From contig JAOTON010000317.1 of assembly GCA_034440635.1 (NCBI GenBank), positions 1-64,000 of the forward strand: a DNA stretch of 64,000 nucleotides, written 5' to 3'. Every line of letters starts with the position of its first letter. The stretch's first letter is position 1. The DNA is from Lepas anatifera (Eukaryota > Arthropoda > Thecostraca > Lepadidae). The position numbers were made by a program, and so were the translations under genes. This document shows, piece after piece, positions 33,311-54,986 of this stretch. The notes under the pieces were generated by a model that was not told the DNA's origin, searched no databases, and saw nothing but the letters and a program-made list of their open reading frames with translations.

Positions 33311-36277
33311 CCGAGAGCGGGGTTAGCGCGACCTCCGGCCAGGGTCCCGGCACAAGGTCATCCCTGATTGAACCTATCGGTCCCAAATGAGATTGCGCTC
33401 AACAGTGAGTATTATGAGTGTTGGTGACACCGTTTTAAGATGGTGTAGGCTATCATCTGATGGTAGCATCCTGTGACAGTTGGGCTTCCACTGATGTAGC
33501 GGGGCAGACCTGGTCAGAGCTTGCCCCAACTGCTGTCGTCCGCTAGTGCCGTGGTCAACAGCACAATCTATTGTTATGAGATTAGTCAGTGCGGCTGAGT
33601 GTTTGCAGTGAGTTTGCGCTCCCGAGCGCTGTCTTCGGGTTGGATTTGTTTGTTCATTGGGTGAAGGTAGTGTGACGCGTTCTCCTCGGCTTAGCCGCCA
33701 GAAATGACCTTCCATTAATACTGAGCAAGCTTGCCATGTATATCTTGTAAGGACACGAGATTGTAGTGTTTCCGGGCGGACCCAGCGGGGAGCATCCCTC
33801 AGCTGACCAGTATGGTGCAATCGTCGTCCGACTGCAGCGGAACCATTCAGTATGCTTGCCGGCTCAAACCATTCCGGGGAAGCCGGTAGTAGTATGTGCC
33901 TTCCGTAAGGTGCCTTTGGCTAGGGTCCATGTGTGGGGTTTTGCGGTGTTTTACTCGTTTGTGGGCCCGACTTGCTCCGTCGGATGTCTGATTTGGGGTT
34001 GGATTGGGGACATTCCGGTGGATGCGGGCCTTCACATACTCTGACGCTGGCAAATCCCGTTCGTGCGCACATTACAAACTCATTGGTATATAGATCTCTC
34101 GGATGGCTACGCGCAGTGGAAGTGCCCACGACAAATTACGTGGAGAAAAAGAGATTGCTACAAAATCCAGAACCTTACTTTCACCCATTTCGGACGCCAG
34201 AACACACGGGTGACAGCAATGTACGCGTACGGTCCGCTGTTTTCGAATTTCAAACAAATTAACCATTTCTCTCAGTTGTGGGACAATGCCTGGTAAGAAC
34301 TGACCCCTTATGGCTCTGTGATCATCTACGGACCAATTCAAATTCGGCGAACCATAGCCCAAATGCGAAATATTACTCAAGGGTGTGCCATCAAAGACGT
34401 GAAAATCAACTGCGAATATTTCTTTCAATTGCGAACACGTTTCGGCGTTCAATTTCTAGACATTTGACGAAACAGCGATGGGTGCGGGCGGAGGATGTCG
34501 TACCTTGCGTTCTGCTGCGCGTGCCAAGAAACCTGATATTTTACGGACTAGGGAAGTTAGAAACGTGATGGGGAAAGTGGCGCAATACCTATATTCGGAA
34601 GGCTGTCTGAGAAGGCCACGCTTTTGCGGTCGCAGACTCGACATCCACTGTGATAGAACGTGTTTCATCTGGTCAACACGTGTACACAACGGGTTCGTCT
34701 CCCGTGGTCCTGCCATGGCGCCATACAGCAAACTCAGACGAAATGTAGGCGACAGATGATTATGTACAGATTCGTGTGTTTGTGGTATGGTGCTTGATTG
34801 AAAACTGTTAATGGTGTCAGTTATTTTCTCATATTTACTCATTGGAATTATCGGATATATCGACTCTGCCGTTTATTTTAGTTTTATGTATATTAATGTT
34901 TTCCTTACCCAGCCTGCTCCTCTATAGAGTTGCATAGGCCTCTGGATCGCTTGGTATCGTGTTTGACAGGCGTTGGAATTAGTTTTGTTTATACGCTATG
35001 TAGTGAAAACTGTGCAATTACGAGGATATTAAAGGACGTGTCGGCTGTACACCTGCCAACGTGACCGTTGCCACGAAAATGATTCAAATTTAACGAGACC
35101 ACCACAGATCGGTAATAATTAGAGCATGTAATCACCCCGGCTCCCGCTGCGCGGACGGTCTGTACCACTATCTCTACGTTCGATCTTAATCTATCGCTAT
35201 CCACGTTGGTGTTCAGTGATCGCTTTAGAACATGCCAAATGTCAGATCATTTATTTTGCGCGAGTGTGTCCATTCCAAATACAGTGAGCAGCTTGAACGC
35301 GAGGTGGCCTAGAATGAGGTTATCGCTGCTGTTACTACGCCGAGTTTGAAACCTGCGCTTAAACAAACTTTGAGTGATTCACTATGAACTCCAGCAAACG
35401 ATCGCGACTGTCGACCCGCCAGAGACCGGGTAACCGCTTGAGTGTTGGGTTTTCTTTTTTGTTTGGCGGCAGAGGCGCGGCCCGAGCCACGGAGGTGGGG
35501 TTCCAGTCGCCCCATTCCCCACAGCACTACCGCAGCGCCGCGCTGAACTGCCAACTCAAACTCACTATAATGGACACGCACGCGAATGTTCGAGCACCGG
35601 ATCCCGTTCCAACCACCACGTATTGACGGGGTGGGAACAGCGTCAGAGGCTCACGAGTTCACAACAGCCCAGCCCCGTCTACTGCGCTCCGACGCAGCAC
35701 AAGGCCCTCAATATGACTCCATAACTCCCAAAATATCCTGGGAAGTAACATGTCTCACAACCAAGCACTTTTTACATCGATTTTGGAATCAAGTCGCGAT
35801 TTCCAGAGTTCCAACGCACAAGCTATTGCACAGGTAAACACAGAATTACCGCCGATTGGTACCTCAGGCTCCACAATACGAGCTATCACAAGATGACTAA
35901 CAACATTGATCTCGTGCTTAACATGGCAACACCGCCAGCATCCAACCTCCGAGACGTCGCCTGCCGGCGGTTTGAACACTCCGCCGCGTTCAGAGAACCT
36001 CCTCAGATATCACCGGCTGCTGAAGCTGGGTTCTCACGCTCGCCGACGTGCCGCTCAAAACTGCCAGGCATTCTCGGTGGCGTGAAGACTCGACATCTCA
36101 GGTACCAGCCGGTCTCGCATAATTTGCTCGCCTGCCAAATACGACCGTCAGCTGACGCCCCTGCTCCAGCGCCGGTTAAAAGCTAGTTTAGTCACTGATC
36201 CTATCTCGGACTCTAGATCGGGATCGGAGGTTATCTTATGTGTTAAGCAGGACTGATCAAGCAGATCAACGGAAAAA
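33311..36277. other. Intergenic region between ZnT and STRAD
   Basis: I recognise no gene. It should contain the ZnT 3' UTR and probably the missing last STRAD exon; I searched the minus strand for the conserved C-terminal W-E-F or W-D-F before a stop and did not find it. Several open frames of 90-150 codons exist, with no recognisable motif. Confidence 0.35.
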
Positions 36278-36289
36278 GTCTGCTGCACA

Positions 36290-36446
36290 TAATAATAATT
36301 GTTGGGGTTTAACGACGCACCAACTGCCGGGTCATACGGCGTCACCAACTCTCCCCTGTTGGAAGGGATTTTGGGGATCGATCGACTTATTGGGCTCCGC
36401 CGGATTGAACCGGGACCGGTGGCTTAGAAGAGGGTGCTATCCTGCC
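36290..36446 (-). mobile_element. tRNA-derived SINE, same family as 19209, 12-bp TSD
   Basis: Reverse complement of the 19209 SINE: GGTTTAACGACGCACCAACT, GGATTGAACCGGGACC (box B) and CCGGTGGCTTAGAAGAGGGT. GTCTGCTGCACA flanks it at 36278-36289 and 36447-36458. The 5' end of the head is truncated within box A. Confidence 0.85.
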
Positions 36447-36744
36447 GTCTGCTGCACAAAGTGGCTGGTGCAAGCTTCACAGCAAATCTCCTTTTGTGAA
36501 GAATCACAACAGGGGATTTATGTAACCCGCGGCGGAAAAACTATCGTGGCCCTAGTCTCCGGGATGGTCCCTTGACGCTTATGTATATGGCTATTGTCTC
36601 GCGAAGAAAATTCAACGTTCCAAGAGAATATGATCTTTTATAACAGGATTTGAACGGAATTAGCCACATGATGAGCTATGCCAAAAAAGGTTTTATTTTT
36701 TCCCATAGCTCACCTTTTGCGTAGAAAAAGTGTATATTTAGAGC

Positions 36745-36850
36745 ACATCAACCCACGAACACCATTGACTGTAATGATCCCACTGGCTGTAATCAACCCA
36801 CCCACACCACTGGCTGCAATGAACCCACCAGCCCACTGGTTGTTATCAGC
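36745..36850. repeat. Short tandem repeats near a STRAD 5' splice site
   Basis: About four imperfect ~27-bp units on the minus strand (CCAGTGGTGTGGGTGGGTTG; CAGTGGGCTGGTGGGTTC). They begin about 15 bp inside STRAD intron 5. Confidence 0.6.
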
Positions 36851-36865
36851 CGGGCGCAGACCTAC

Positions 36866-46837
<9,972 letters not shown>

Positions 46838-46853
46838 TGTGCACGCTCCACCT

Positions 46854-47990
46854 GAAATGTGTAGTTTGAAGTCATCAAATATGTAATATACAGGGCATAT
46901 TTCATAATGATACATATTATGTACCATATTATGTATGATAACATTATGAAGAAAAACATGTCTTGAGAAGATTTGTTTTATCAATAATGAGGAATCCTAG
47001 TCAGTATAAGCCTTCGATGTATTCTGCCATGATAGTGTCCCACATACCAGACCGTTAAGAGCCTTGAAAACCCAACAGCGGGCTCTGCCGGCTGGTTTCT
47101 GGCCAACAGCACTTGAACAACTGGCACAGTAAAGTTACACAACTTGCAAAACAATAACCCCTCACAGTGTGTTTCATGACTTGGCTTAATTTGAGCATCC
47201 GTGCAGTTTCATTAAAATTGCATCACGCTTTTAGGTCACGCAAAATGGTCGAACATTTTTGTTCAGGCAAGTTTCGCTAAATCGCAATTCGTCAACGAAA
47301 CGCAATAAGAAGTTATGTTGTATTTTGTAAATCGTCTCGACGAAGTCAAGGCTCTTAACACTTTTCCATGTGTGTAGCTAGAATGGTTCACACTTACTCT
47401 GATACTGATTTTTCCTTATTTCTGTCAACTAACGCAGCTGGCGCACTACAATGTGAGCACGGCGGCCTAAACTGCACACGATAGCAAGGAGAGAGGAAGG
47501 GTTGTAGGGGACGCTTTTGACACATCTTTACTGAATTTGGCCCATTGAATTCTGATTGCACCTTTAATCGAACGTATCGGGCTTCAGGAGCACCTGAAAA
47601 TGGGTCATCCTATCATCAATAGAAATAGAGGCCACCCCGAGAGCTCTACCTGGACAAGTGAAAACCAAGCAGTCATCCCCGGAATCGAACGAAATCATCA
47701 ACAGAAAACCGCTCTAAAATACTACAGCGGCAGAAAGATTCGCGCCATTACAGAGATAACACCACTATCAGCACGATTGTAACCATGAAGACATTTTAAG
47801 CCATGGCGCGTCTTTTGACGATCTTGGAATACAACTGCAAGGATAAATTTCAACAACTGCTCGGCAGAAGGCGCTTGCTGAAAAAGAGCAAAGTGAAGGA
47901 AGATGATGCTCAGAAAAGAGAACGAAAGAAAAGTTCGGAAGTACGCCAGATGGGCCCTAGGATATTGGCATGCCCTAATCCATCGCCGAG
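46854..47990. other. Spacer between STRAD and the Gypsy remnant
   Basis: No gene recognised. STRAD promoter or 5' exons may lie here. From about 47590 the sequence may already belong to the Gypsy element, but no protein motif is clear until about 48200. Confidence 0.35.
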
Positions 47991-49556
47991 ATAAAAGCCA
48001 TCTGGTTTCTGTAAGAGGACAAGCGACAGCAAATTACCTTCCACGAATATCAGCGCGGCCCACAACTTCAATGTGGTGACGATTCCTCCCCAGCCAGCAT
48101 CCGTCCTGACGTAACAGAAAAAATGCGGGCTAACGCAACAGACATAAAGCTGGAAAATTGCTAAGTGCCTCAGCTATCGACGACGAGTCTAGACTTCTCC
48201 TGGAAACCTCCTAAAACGGATATCCAAACTCCAAAGCCGAAATTCCGTAGGCCATGAAAAAATACTGGCCCGTTCACGATCGACTAACCACTGATGACAG
48301 CTTGATTATCTGGGGCTGCAGGATCGTCATACCTACAGCCCTACGACGGGAGACCCCCAAACACTGCAAGCTAGCCATCTGGGCAAGGAGCGCACAAAAA
48401 CCAGGGCACGGCGAACACTATTCTGGCCAGGCATGGATGCCGACATTGAAAGAATCACAAAAACCTGTGAGAAATGCAAGCACGAACTTTCAACCCACCA
48501 GAGGGAGAAATTCACATTACACACTAGCCAACCAATAGGGCCTTTCAGCACTTACACATGGACATCGGTACTTACGCTGGAGGAAAATATCAATATTCCG
48601 GGTGGCAGTTTATCGAGCATCTAGGCACTCACTTTAATACGAGCAAACCATACCTGCTGTTTGAAACATTTAGCCAAGCCGAGATTGAACAGGCTAGATG
48701 GAGGCCCAGAAGTCTCGTCGTTTCAGTTCCGGGAATTCCTTGTAAAAATGGAACGTGCAATACTTCATATCGTCTCCCTAGTCCCACTATCCCCAATCAA
48801 ATAGTTTGGAGTATCGCCTGGAGTAAAGGCAACAAAAACACTGCTGAGACGATGTTGGGATACTCGCAGGGGACGTCTCAACCAAGACGCCGGAACACAA
48901 GAAATACTCCAGCACCGGAACACTCCCGGTAGCAGCGAGCTCTCAGCCGCTCAACTCGTCTATGACCGCCTGGTACGCAATTACCAGCCAGCTCATCCAG
49001 GGGCGTACTACCAGGAGGCGCCGACACACTGTGCAGTTGAAGTACGACAGGAGCTGCACCAGAAGGTGGAAGAGAGGTAAGGCCATCCATGCAAAGGACC
49101 TTCCGCAATTCTCCGTCGAGACACAAGTCCGGGTGCAAGGCCCATGAACACAGCACTGGAAGGGGTGTGGCATGATTGTTCAGATACGCCCATGCCGACG
49201 ATACCGACGATAAACGCTGCTTATACAACAGTGGCGGGAAGGTAGAGAGGAACCAGTGCCAACTGAGAAGACAGTATACCACAGTCACTACTGACCAGTT
49301 GGAGAGGTCGGATCAGACCGTGGCGAGTAGACTACCACGTCTGATGCTGCCGTCAACAGCGCCACCACGCCTAGGTGATACCCCCAGCCACACCATGGTT
49401 CTACCGGCCCCAATCACACGCCGCCCAGACACCACCACCCACACTGTAGGTTGGCCTGCATTATGAGGGCACCACAGTTTGAACACGTCTATATAGAAGA
49501 AATATAGACTATCCATCGCCGATATGAACACTGTCATACCCCCAGGGAAGGGGAGA
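47990..49556 (+). pseudogene. Ty3/Gypsy integrase remnant
   Basis: Frame-shifted remains of the RNase H-integrase part of a pol gene: YWPVHDRLTTDDSLIIWGCR and RIVIPTALRRE (48266-48350), the zinc-binding H2C2 tail with FWPGMDADIERITKTCEKCK (about 48421-48480) and a core-domain trace MDIGTYAGGKY (48558). A C-terminal region with AAQLVYDR (about 48950) and PQFSVETQVRV follows. At least three frameshifts and internal stops. Ends in a polypurine tract GGGAAGGGGAGA before 49557. Confidence 0.75.
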
Positions 49557-49720
49557 TGTGACGGTGTGTGCTAACCCATGCTGAGTCTGCCCGCTCGCAG
49601 GCACCCCTCGGCAGCTGGGCGGTGGTGTTGGGCTGGTGCCCCAGCAGTGTCTATCTGTTCTGGGCAGAGAATGCTTCAATACATGAGGAGCATTTATCTC
49701 ACATACACTGAGATTACATA
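49557..49720 (+). repeat. Start of the Gypsy 3' LTR
   Basis: Begins TGTGACGGTGTGTGCTAACC immediately after the polypurine tract, as plus-strand priming requires. I could not locate the LTR end or a 5' LTR, so the end given is approximate. Confidence 0.5.
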
Positions 49721-50132
49721 TTCAGGCACTGCCCTTAATCAGAATCCTCATAACTCAAAAAGGTAAACTCACAAATTCTTGGTCATAATGTAGCCCAGGA
49801 TTTTTCCCCATATCTTAACTGTTTACATTTTTCAAATATGTTTGGTTATGTGCTATAATCATTAAAAAGAAGGCTAGGTGCACTGCGTGCACACCGAGCC
49901 TTTGACACCAACTTTTGTCACTTTGTTAACCTTTTTGACACTAGTACTACTGGAAATTCTGGTGCATTTATGCACTTTGTCCTGTGTTAGATGTGTGCCA
50001 ATATATTAAGTGCAGTGAAAAAGAATAATCAGAATTTGTAGGAGATAATTTTAATGAATACAGTTCAACCTGCTGATTCTGGTTATGTACCATTTCCTAT
50101 AGAAAACCTTTCATTTGTTGGCCCCCAGTCAC
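49721..50132. other. AT-rich spacer, no gene
   Basis: Nothing recognisable, except that part may still be LTR. Confidence 0.3.
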
Positions 50133-50330
50133 CAACCATAGAGGTCACACTGTTGGGAGGGATGTAAGGGATTAGATAAACTTATTCAGAGGCTCTGCCA
50201 AGAATCCAACCTGAGACCTGTCGCTCGCAAACACAGTATGTAGGTAGACACGACACTCACAACGCACACAAGGTTCACAAATCACAAGGCAGGTGATATT
50301 CCACTGAGCGATGCATCCCCCTGAATTTAT
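50133..50330 (-). mobile_element. tRNA-derived SINE sharing the tail of the 19209 family
   Basis: On the minus strand it starts GGGGATGCATCGCTCAGTGG (box A-like), has a box B-like CAGGTTGGATTC, then GCAGAGCCTCTGAATAAGTT and a tail with CCAACAG and GGTTGGTGAC. Same tail as 19209-19391 but a different, longer tRNA-like head. Confidence 0.7.
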
Positions 50331-50349
50331 ATTAGACACCTAAACCTAT

Positions 50350-52205
50350 ACCTAAATATTACAGATTTTGCAAGGCCTTATCGGCCTGTTGGCTCTGGTC
50401 TTTGACGCGCTCTTTCCAGGCTGAGTCTTCTGTCAGTCTTTCTCAGATCGAAGCGTCTGAGAGAAGCGGAGACCCTCGTTGACCGAGTGACCTGCCGAGA
50501 AGTGTTCCTAGGGTGTGTGTGGGCCTAATGAGTTCCTGGGGAGATACATGGTTCTCGAATACCGAGAAGCCCACGTCCTCAGGCACTCGTGTCGATTAAC
50601 GGTCTTTGTCGGGGACATGGAACATCTGCCGGGCCCAGTGATTGTCCAACCGAGACTTGAACGTATTTAATGAAGGAGCAGCTATCACGTGGGCTGGCAA
50701 TGCATTCCAGCTGTTCATAATCCGGACCCCGAAGGACGCCCTACGCACGTGCGAAACAGCATCCGGCTTTGTCAACTTCATAACATGCCCGCGCGTTCGA
50801 GATCGGCCATCAAGATGGAAGAACTGGGTGTAGTTCTGATCGATGGCGCCAGGTAAGAGTTGATAAACTCTTATCATGTCCCCCCGGAGTCGACGATGGT
50901 AGAGGGAGGGAAGATTGAGTGCACGCAGTCTGTCAACATGTGAGTGTCGTCTCAGGGATGGTACCATGCGGGTGGCTCGACGTTGGACCCTTTCAATAAG
51001 CCTCTGATCTGCCCTGTTAAATGGTCCCCAGACAGAGTTTCCGTATTCGAGCAGTGGGCGCACCATAGTTTTGTAGAGTACCAGAAGTGTGAAAGTATCG
51101 ATGTTGGCAAAAGACCTCCTCATGATCGCCAGTACTCTGGATGCCTTAGAGGCTGCTGTGGCTGCCTGGCATCGAAATTTCAGGTCTCTATCCACAAGAA
51201 CTCCCAGGTCCTTCTCAACCTCTTGTGCCTGGATTTTTCCGCCGTCCACTTCGTAACTGTGCTCTTGGTTGTTGTTTCCTAAGTGGAGCACGCCGCATTT
51301 GCTTAAGTTGAAGGGCATCTGCCAAGTGGAGGGCCAATCCAGTGCCCTTTCCAGGTCCGCCTGGAGGGATGCAACAAGAGTGGAGGAGTCACCTCTGGCA
51401 TAGAGCTTGGTTTCGTCCGCAAAGATTTTGATGCCTGAGGTGATGGCGTTCGGCAGGTCGTTGATATAGACAAGGAACAACACGGGGGCCAGCACTGAGC
51501 CCTGCGGTACACCACTGGTAACATGCATCCAATCAGAAGCTGAAGAGCCAACCACCACCTGCTGGTGGCGACCCGCGAGAAATCCTCTCAACCAGGCTAG
51601 CAGCCTCCCCTTACACCATACCCTTCTAAGTTGGTTAGCAGGCGCTCATGCTGGACCGAGTCGAATACCTTTTGGAAATCTAAATACACTGTCGATGGGG
51701 TGGCCTTCCTCAATTTGCTGACTCTAGTCTTCCATGGCTTCCAGGAGTTGTGATTCGCACGAACGTTTCGGACGAAATCCATGCTGATGGCTGGTCAGGA
51801 GGTTATGTGCGTCAAGGTGGCCCAAAAGTGCATCCTTTATCAGAGACTCAAGCAGTTTGCATGGTATGGCAGTTAGGCTGACAGGCCTGTAGTTCCCTGG
51901 GTCCTGCTTGCCTTTTTGTATATGGGTTTAATTGTGCCCAGTTTCCAGTCCTGCGGGATGACTCCTGTATCGAGAAATTTTCTAAAAAGGAGGGCCAATG
52001 GTGAACTCTGACTCAGCACCATCATGGAGCACCCGAGGGTGGAGTGGTCTGGGCCAGGCGAGCTGGTTGTTTTGAGCAAAACCAGTTTTTTTGTGGACAG
52101 CATCTGCCGTTATCATTATGGATGAAATGTATTCCAAAGCTGCCAGTTGTACCCACATGTAGGCACGCAATATCCGTGCTGATACTGATGAAAGATGTTA
52201 CCAGC
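50350..52205 (-). mobile_element. CR1-like non-LTR retrotransposon, 5'-truncated
   Basis: About 1.85 kb with RT and C-terminal region plus 3' UTR. The 5' side ends at the family B element at 52206. RT signatures run on the minus strand in several frames from about 52170 to 50596. Confidence 0.8.
50596..52170 (-). pseudogene. CR1-like reverse transcriptase pseudogene
   Basis: Fragments in order: ALLFRKFLDTGVIPQDWKLG with TIKPIYKK (52030-51930), VYLDFQKVFDSVQHERLL (about 51690), then a long open part 51591-50596 with GVPQGSVLAPVLFLVYINDL, catalytic block IFADETKLY (FADD to FADE), and C-terminal GPFNRADQRLIERVQRRATR ... WNALPAHVIAAPSLNTFKSR. Disrupted near 51900, 51780 and 51600. The FADE change removes a catalytic Asp. 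Confidence 0.85.
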
Positions 52206-53049
52206 TTAACAGGCGCATTGACGGGGGTCTGAGCCACCTTCGCATTGATGGGGCGGGTTCCCGCCCCTAAGATCTCGAGAACCACGGTAGGTAGCGAAAA
52301 ACGGTAAACGGCGTTGGGCTGCCCATCCACGTCTCCATCGAAAGTATTTGAACCATTTTTTGTCAGGTCATATTTAAGATCACGAGAGGTCAAAACATGC
52401 CAGTCATAGGGATAACATGTAAATTCACGTTTTTCCGCCATTACATCTGAACAAGTAAAGATAGAGCAAAACGCTTTGAAATATATGAATCCTCGCAGTA
52501 GGCCGAATCGAATGATATATAATTTGACCTTGCTAGGTCAAATCAAGGATTTGACCTGACCTGAGGTCAGGTCAGGGTCAAATTATATAAAATGCATATC
52601 ATTAGAACCGCAAAACCCCAGGCGAGTCTAATGCAGCTAAAATAAATGCTCTAACACCATCCGTTACTGAGTTATTCCGTAAAAACCATTTTTCCCATGT
52701 ATTTCCAATGGAGAGGTCATGCCTCGTACCTGACCTTAGGTGATCGATATAAAAAATATCGGAACATATTTTAGAGAAGTTGGTGGGGCCATTATGTGAT
52801 ATGAGTTTCAATCGGATAAGTTCACCCTGCTCCGACTTATGCTATCTTTAACTTTTTTTAGGTCGGGTCACTTGACCTGTACTGGTGACCTGACCTGAGA
52901 TGATCTAACCTTAAAATTTGCGCAGAAGTTGTAAAAATGATGAGGGAAAAGGTATGCCAAGTAGGGCAGCGCTACGCGCAGCCGTTTTTCTACTATCTCC
53001 AAAAAACCCGAGGGGGCGGGTACCCGCCCCCCGTCAATGCGCGTGTTAA
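52206..53049 (+). mobile_element. TTAA family B element, copy 3 (complete)
   Basis: TTAA at 52206-52209 and 53046-53049; left end CAGGCGCATTGACGGGGG, right end CCCCCGTCAATGCGCGTG; palindrome GGGCGGGTACCCGCCCC near the right end; TGACCTGACCT inverted motif near 52555. 844 bp. Right-end hairpin partly lost (GGGCAGCGCTACGCGCAGCC). Confidence 0.8.
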
Positions 53050-53054
53050 ACAAA

Positions 53055-53185
53055 AATGGTGGGCGTCTGCTGGGCTCCGAGCCCGTGCCCGTCTGGGCGT
53101 AATTTAGAGCGCCTCGCGCCGTCGGCGGTCACGGGTTCGGGGCCCAGCGCCTCCGTGTGTAGTTTATCTTTGCCCACCACGGCCA
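53055..53185. repeat. Imperfect GC-rich inverted repeat (hairpin)
   Basis: TGGTGGGC (53056) pairs with GCCCACCA (about 53173-53180), and GCTGGGCTCCGAGCCCGTG pairs imperfectly with CACGGGTTCGGGGCCCAGC. The loop region holds GGCGTAATTTAGAGCG and a box B-like GGGTTCGGGGCCC. Could be a folded-back MITE or a Pol III-related RNA; undecided. Confidence 0.5.
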
Positions 53186-53518
53186 GGGCTTGTTTTCTTG
53201 TTTTTTAAAATCACTGTATGGATCATGTATCGCCCCGTAGTGTGAATATACGTGTATGGTATCAAATTAGTAGCCTGCCTTGAGTGCTGATTGTTATTGC
53301 TATTACTACAATAAACGATACACAACGCTATGTTACTACTACAATGAACAATGTAACTACAAAAACACCACCAACACCGCTCCTCTCTTTACCGTCTTAT
53401 TACTTTGGCCCAAGGCAATAGAGTAACTTTGGCCGCTCCCCCACCATAGAAACCCGCTTCTCCCCAACAACAACGGCGGTTTCAAGCAAGGGTTTCAAGC
53501 AGCAGCTCAGCATCTGCT
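53186..53518. other. AT-rich spacer, no gene
   Basis: Contains a short CACTACAA/ACTACTACAA-rich stretch (53300-53380), nothing else recognisable. Confidence 0.3.
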
Positions 53519-53638
53519 ATTCTGCCGGCAGAACGCATACTAGTATACCGCACGCATGCGCAGTACCGTATCAAGGACCACAAGATAAAGTACTGCGCAT
53601 GCGTGCGGCATACTAGTAGGCGTTCTGCCGGGCAGAAT
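53519..53638. mobile_element. 120-bp palindromic MITE
   Basis: Arms of about 48 bp: ATTCTGCCGGCAGAACGC, TACTAGTATACCGCACGC and ATGCGCAGTAC are mirrored at the right (GTACTGCGCAT ... GGCGTTCTGCCGGGCAGAAT), with ~20 bp between. No clear target duplication. Confidence 0.7.
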
Positions 53639-54615
53639 TACAAAGCTAAGGCCTCAAGGCCCTAAAAGAAACCATTAACTGCGCAAATGAGACAATTATG
53701 ATTGAAGTTAGGGAAGAGTTTTTAATTTCTAGCAAGAAACAAAACGGAAGCAAATTACTAATATAAGCACGTGACCAAAATCAAAATACCCTCAAGTGTC
53801 GACCTTCTAACGAGAATAGAGAGAAACATCACCAAGCACGTGAAACAAACAAGAAACATCACAGACGGACCGTGGGTTGTCTGTCTTGGTGTGGGAGAGG
53901 TCCTCGGATTTTTAATTAAACCAAAGAGGATACGTTAGTAGGTCTAACCGTACCTAATACATATTGAAGTGAGATTTGGGTACGATGCAATCATATGGAT
54001 CCATACGCGTATATTAACAGTAAAAACGCAGTACATGGTAAAACATACACTCCTAACACTAGGCAAAAATACTAGACAGGGGCGCCGCCACGGAATTTAA
54101 GCTATCACACATTTATTAGGTAGGTACTCAACATACTCAGGTTAAAAATAAAAGACAATAAAAACGGAATCGTTCTCACACCACCAACGGACACAGGCAG
54201 CGACGTACCACTCAGCAGCTGGGCGCCATCAGGCCCCATGGTCCGCGGATGCCAACACCAACGCTCATAGCTCAGCGGAAATAAGATTCTGGACAGAGGA
54301 GGAGACGGGTTGCTAGAACGGTTATTGAGGAGAAAACCCGACAGACGGCGGGCAGAGACGCTACGGACGCAGGGCAAGAAAATGGCGCGGCAGCGCAATC
54401 CCGGCGCGCGCACGCGGAAACGGCGGCGGGCATCGGCGCGGGCATCACGGCCCGGTCGACGGACACGGCGGCGCCAAACGGCATACGCGGCATAATATAT
54501 AATAGTCATAATGCAATTTATATCGTATAATGTATATCTACAAGAGAAATGATTCCTTGCCTTAGATATGTGTCAAGGTTTTGCCATTGCTCAAGAAACT
54601 TATGCTCCAGAGTCC
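53639..54615. other. Spacer with a hAT-like end at 54078
   Basis: CAGGGGCGCCGCCACGGAAT at 54078 resembles a hAT terminus and is similar to CAGGCGCGTCGCCACAGAAT near 26429. The other end was not found. The CpG-rich block 54360-54490 is open on both strands but unfamiliar. Confidence 0.35.
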
Positions 54616-54986
54616 AATGCCTTTATTTATTTAATTTATAAATTTTGTCCAAGTTGTTCCTCGTTTGGCTGTTGGAGTCGGAGTCTCACTAAACTCCTCG
54701 AGGGACTTGTCACAGAGACCCCGACCCCACCACCCGAATGAGCAACTCCCAAAATGAAGGGTTAATTTAGAAGTCAAAGTTTAACGTCCCTCAAAGCACA
54801 GAGATGGCTGCCCCGCTCAGGTCGCCCTCTCACCAGTCAGTTTCCAGCTGACCTACGTCTGTAAACTGTTGAGCGCCAGAGTGTCTCTGGGGAACTGATC
54901 CTAAGCCTGGATATGCACTGCCAATGCATGTTTCTGAGCAGCAGACCGGATCCCAACGCTTTACCAACTAATCTACCAGGGCGGCA
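54616..54986 (-). mobile_element. tRNA-derived SINE (long-head type), second copy
   Basis: Minus strand starts GCCGCCCTGGTAGATTAGTT, then TTGGTAAAGCGTTGGGATCC, GCTGCTCAGAAACATGCATT and AGTTCCCCAGAGACACTCTG. The body shares AGTCAGTTTCCAGCTGACC-type sequence with 21817-22172. A/T-rich 3' tail at 54616-54640. Confidence 0.75.

Noticed and set aside
33374..33820. 148-codon minus-strand open frame
   Set aside because: No recognisable domain, low-complexity composition, and no splice or poly(A) support.
35722..35740. Candidate STRAD C-terminal exon (minus-strand Trp-Glu)
   Set aside because: Reads W-E-L without a stop and lacks an acceptor; the conserved ending is W-E-F before a stop.
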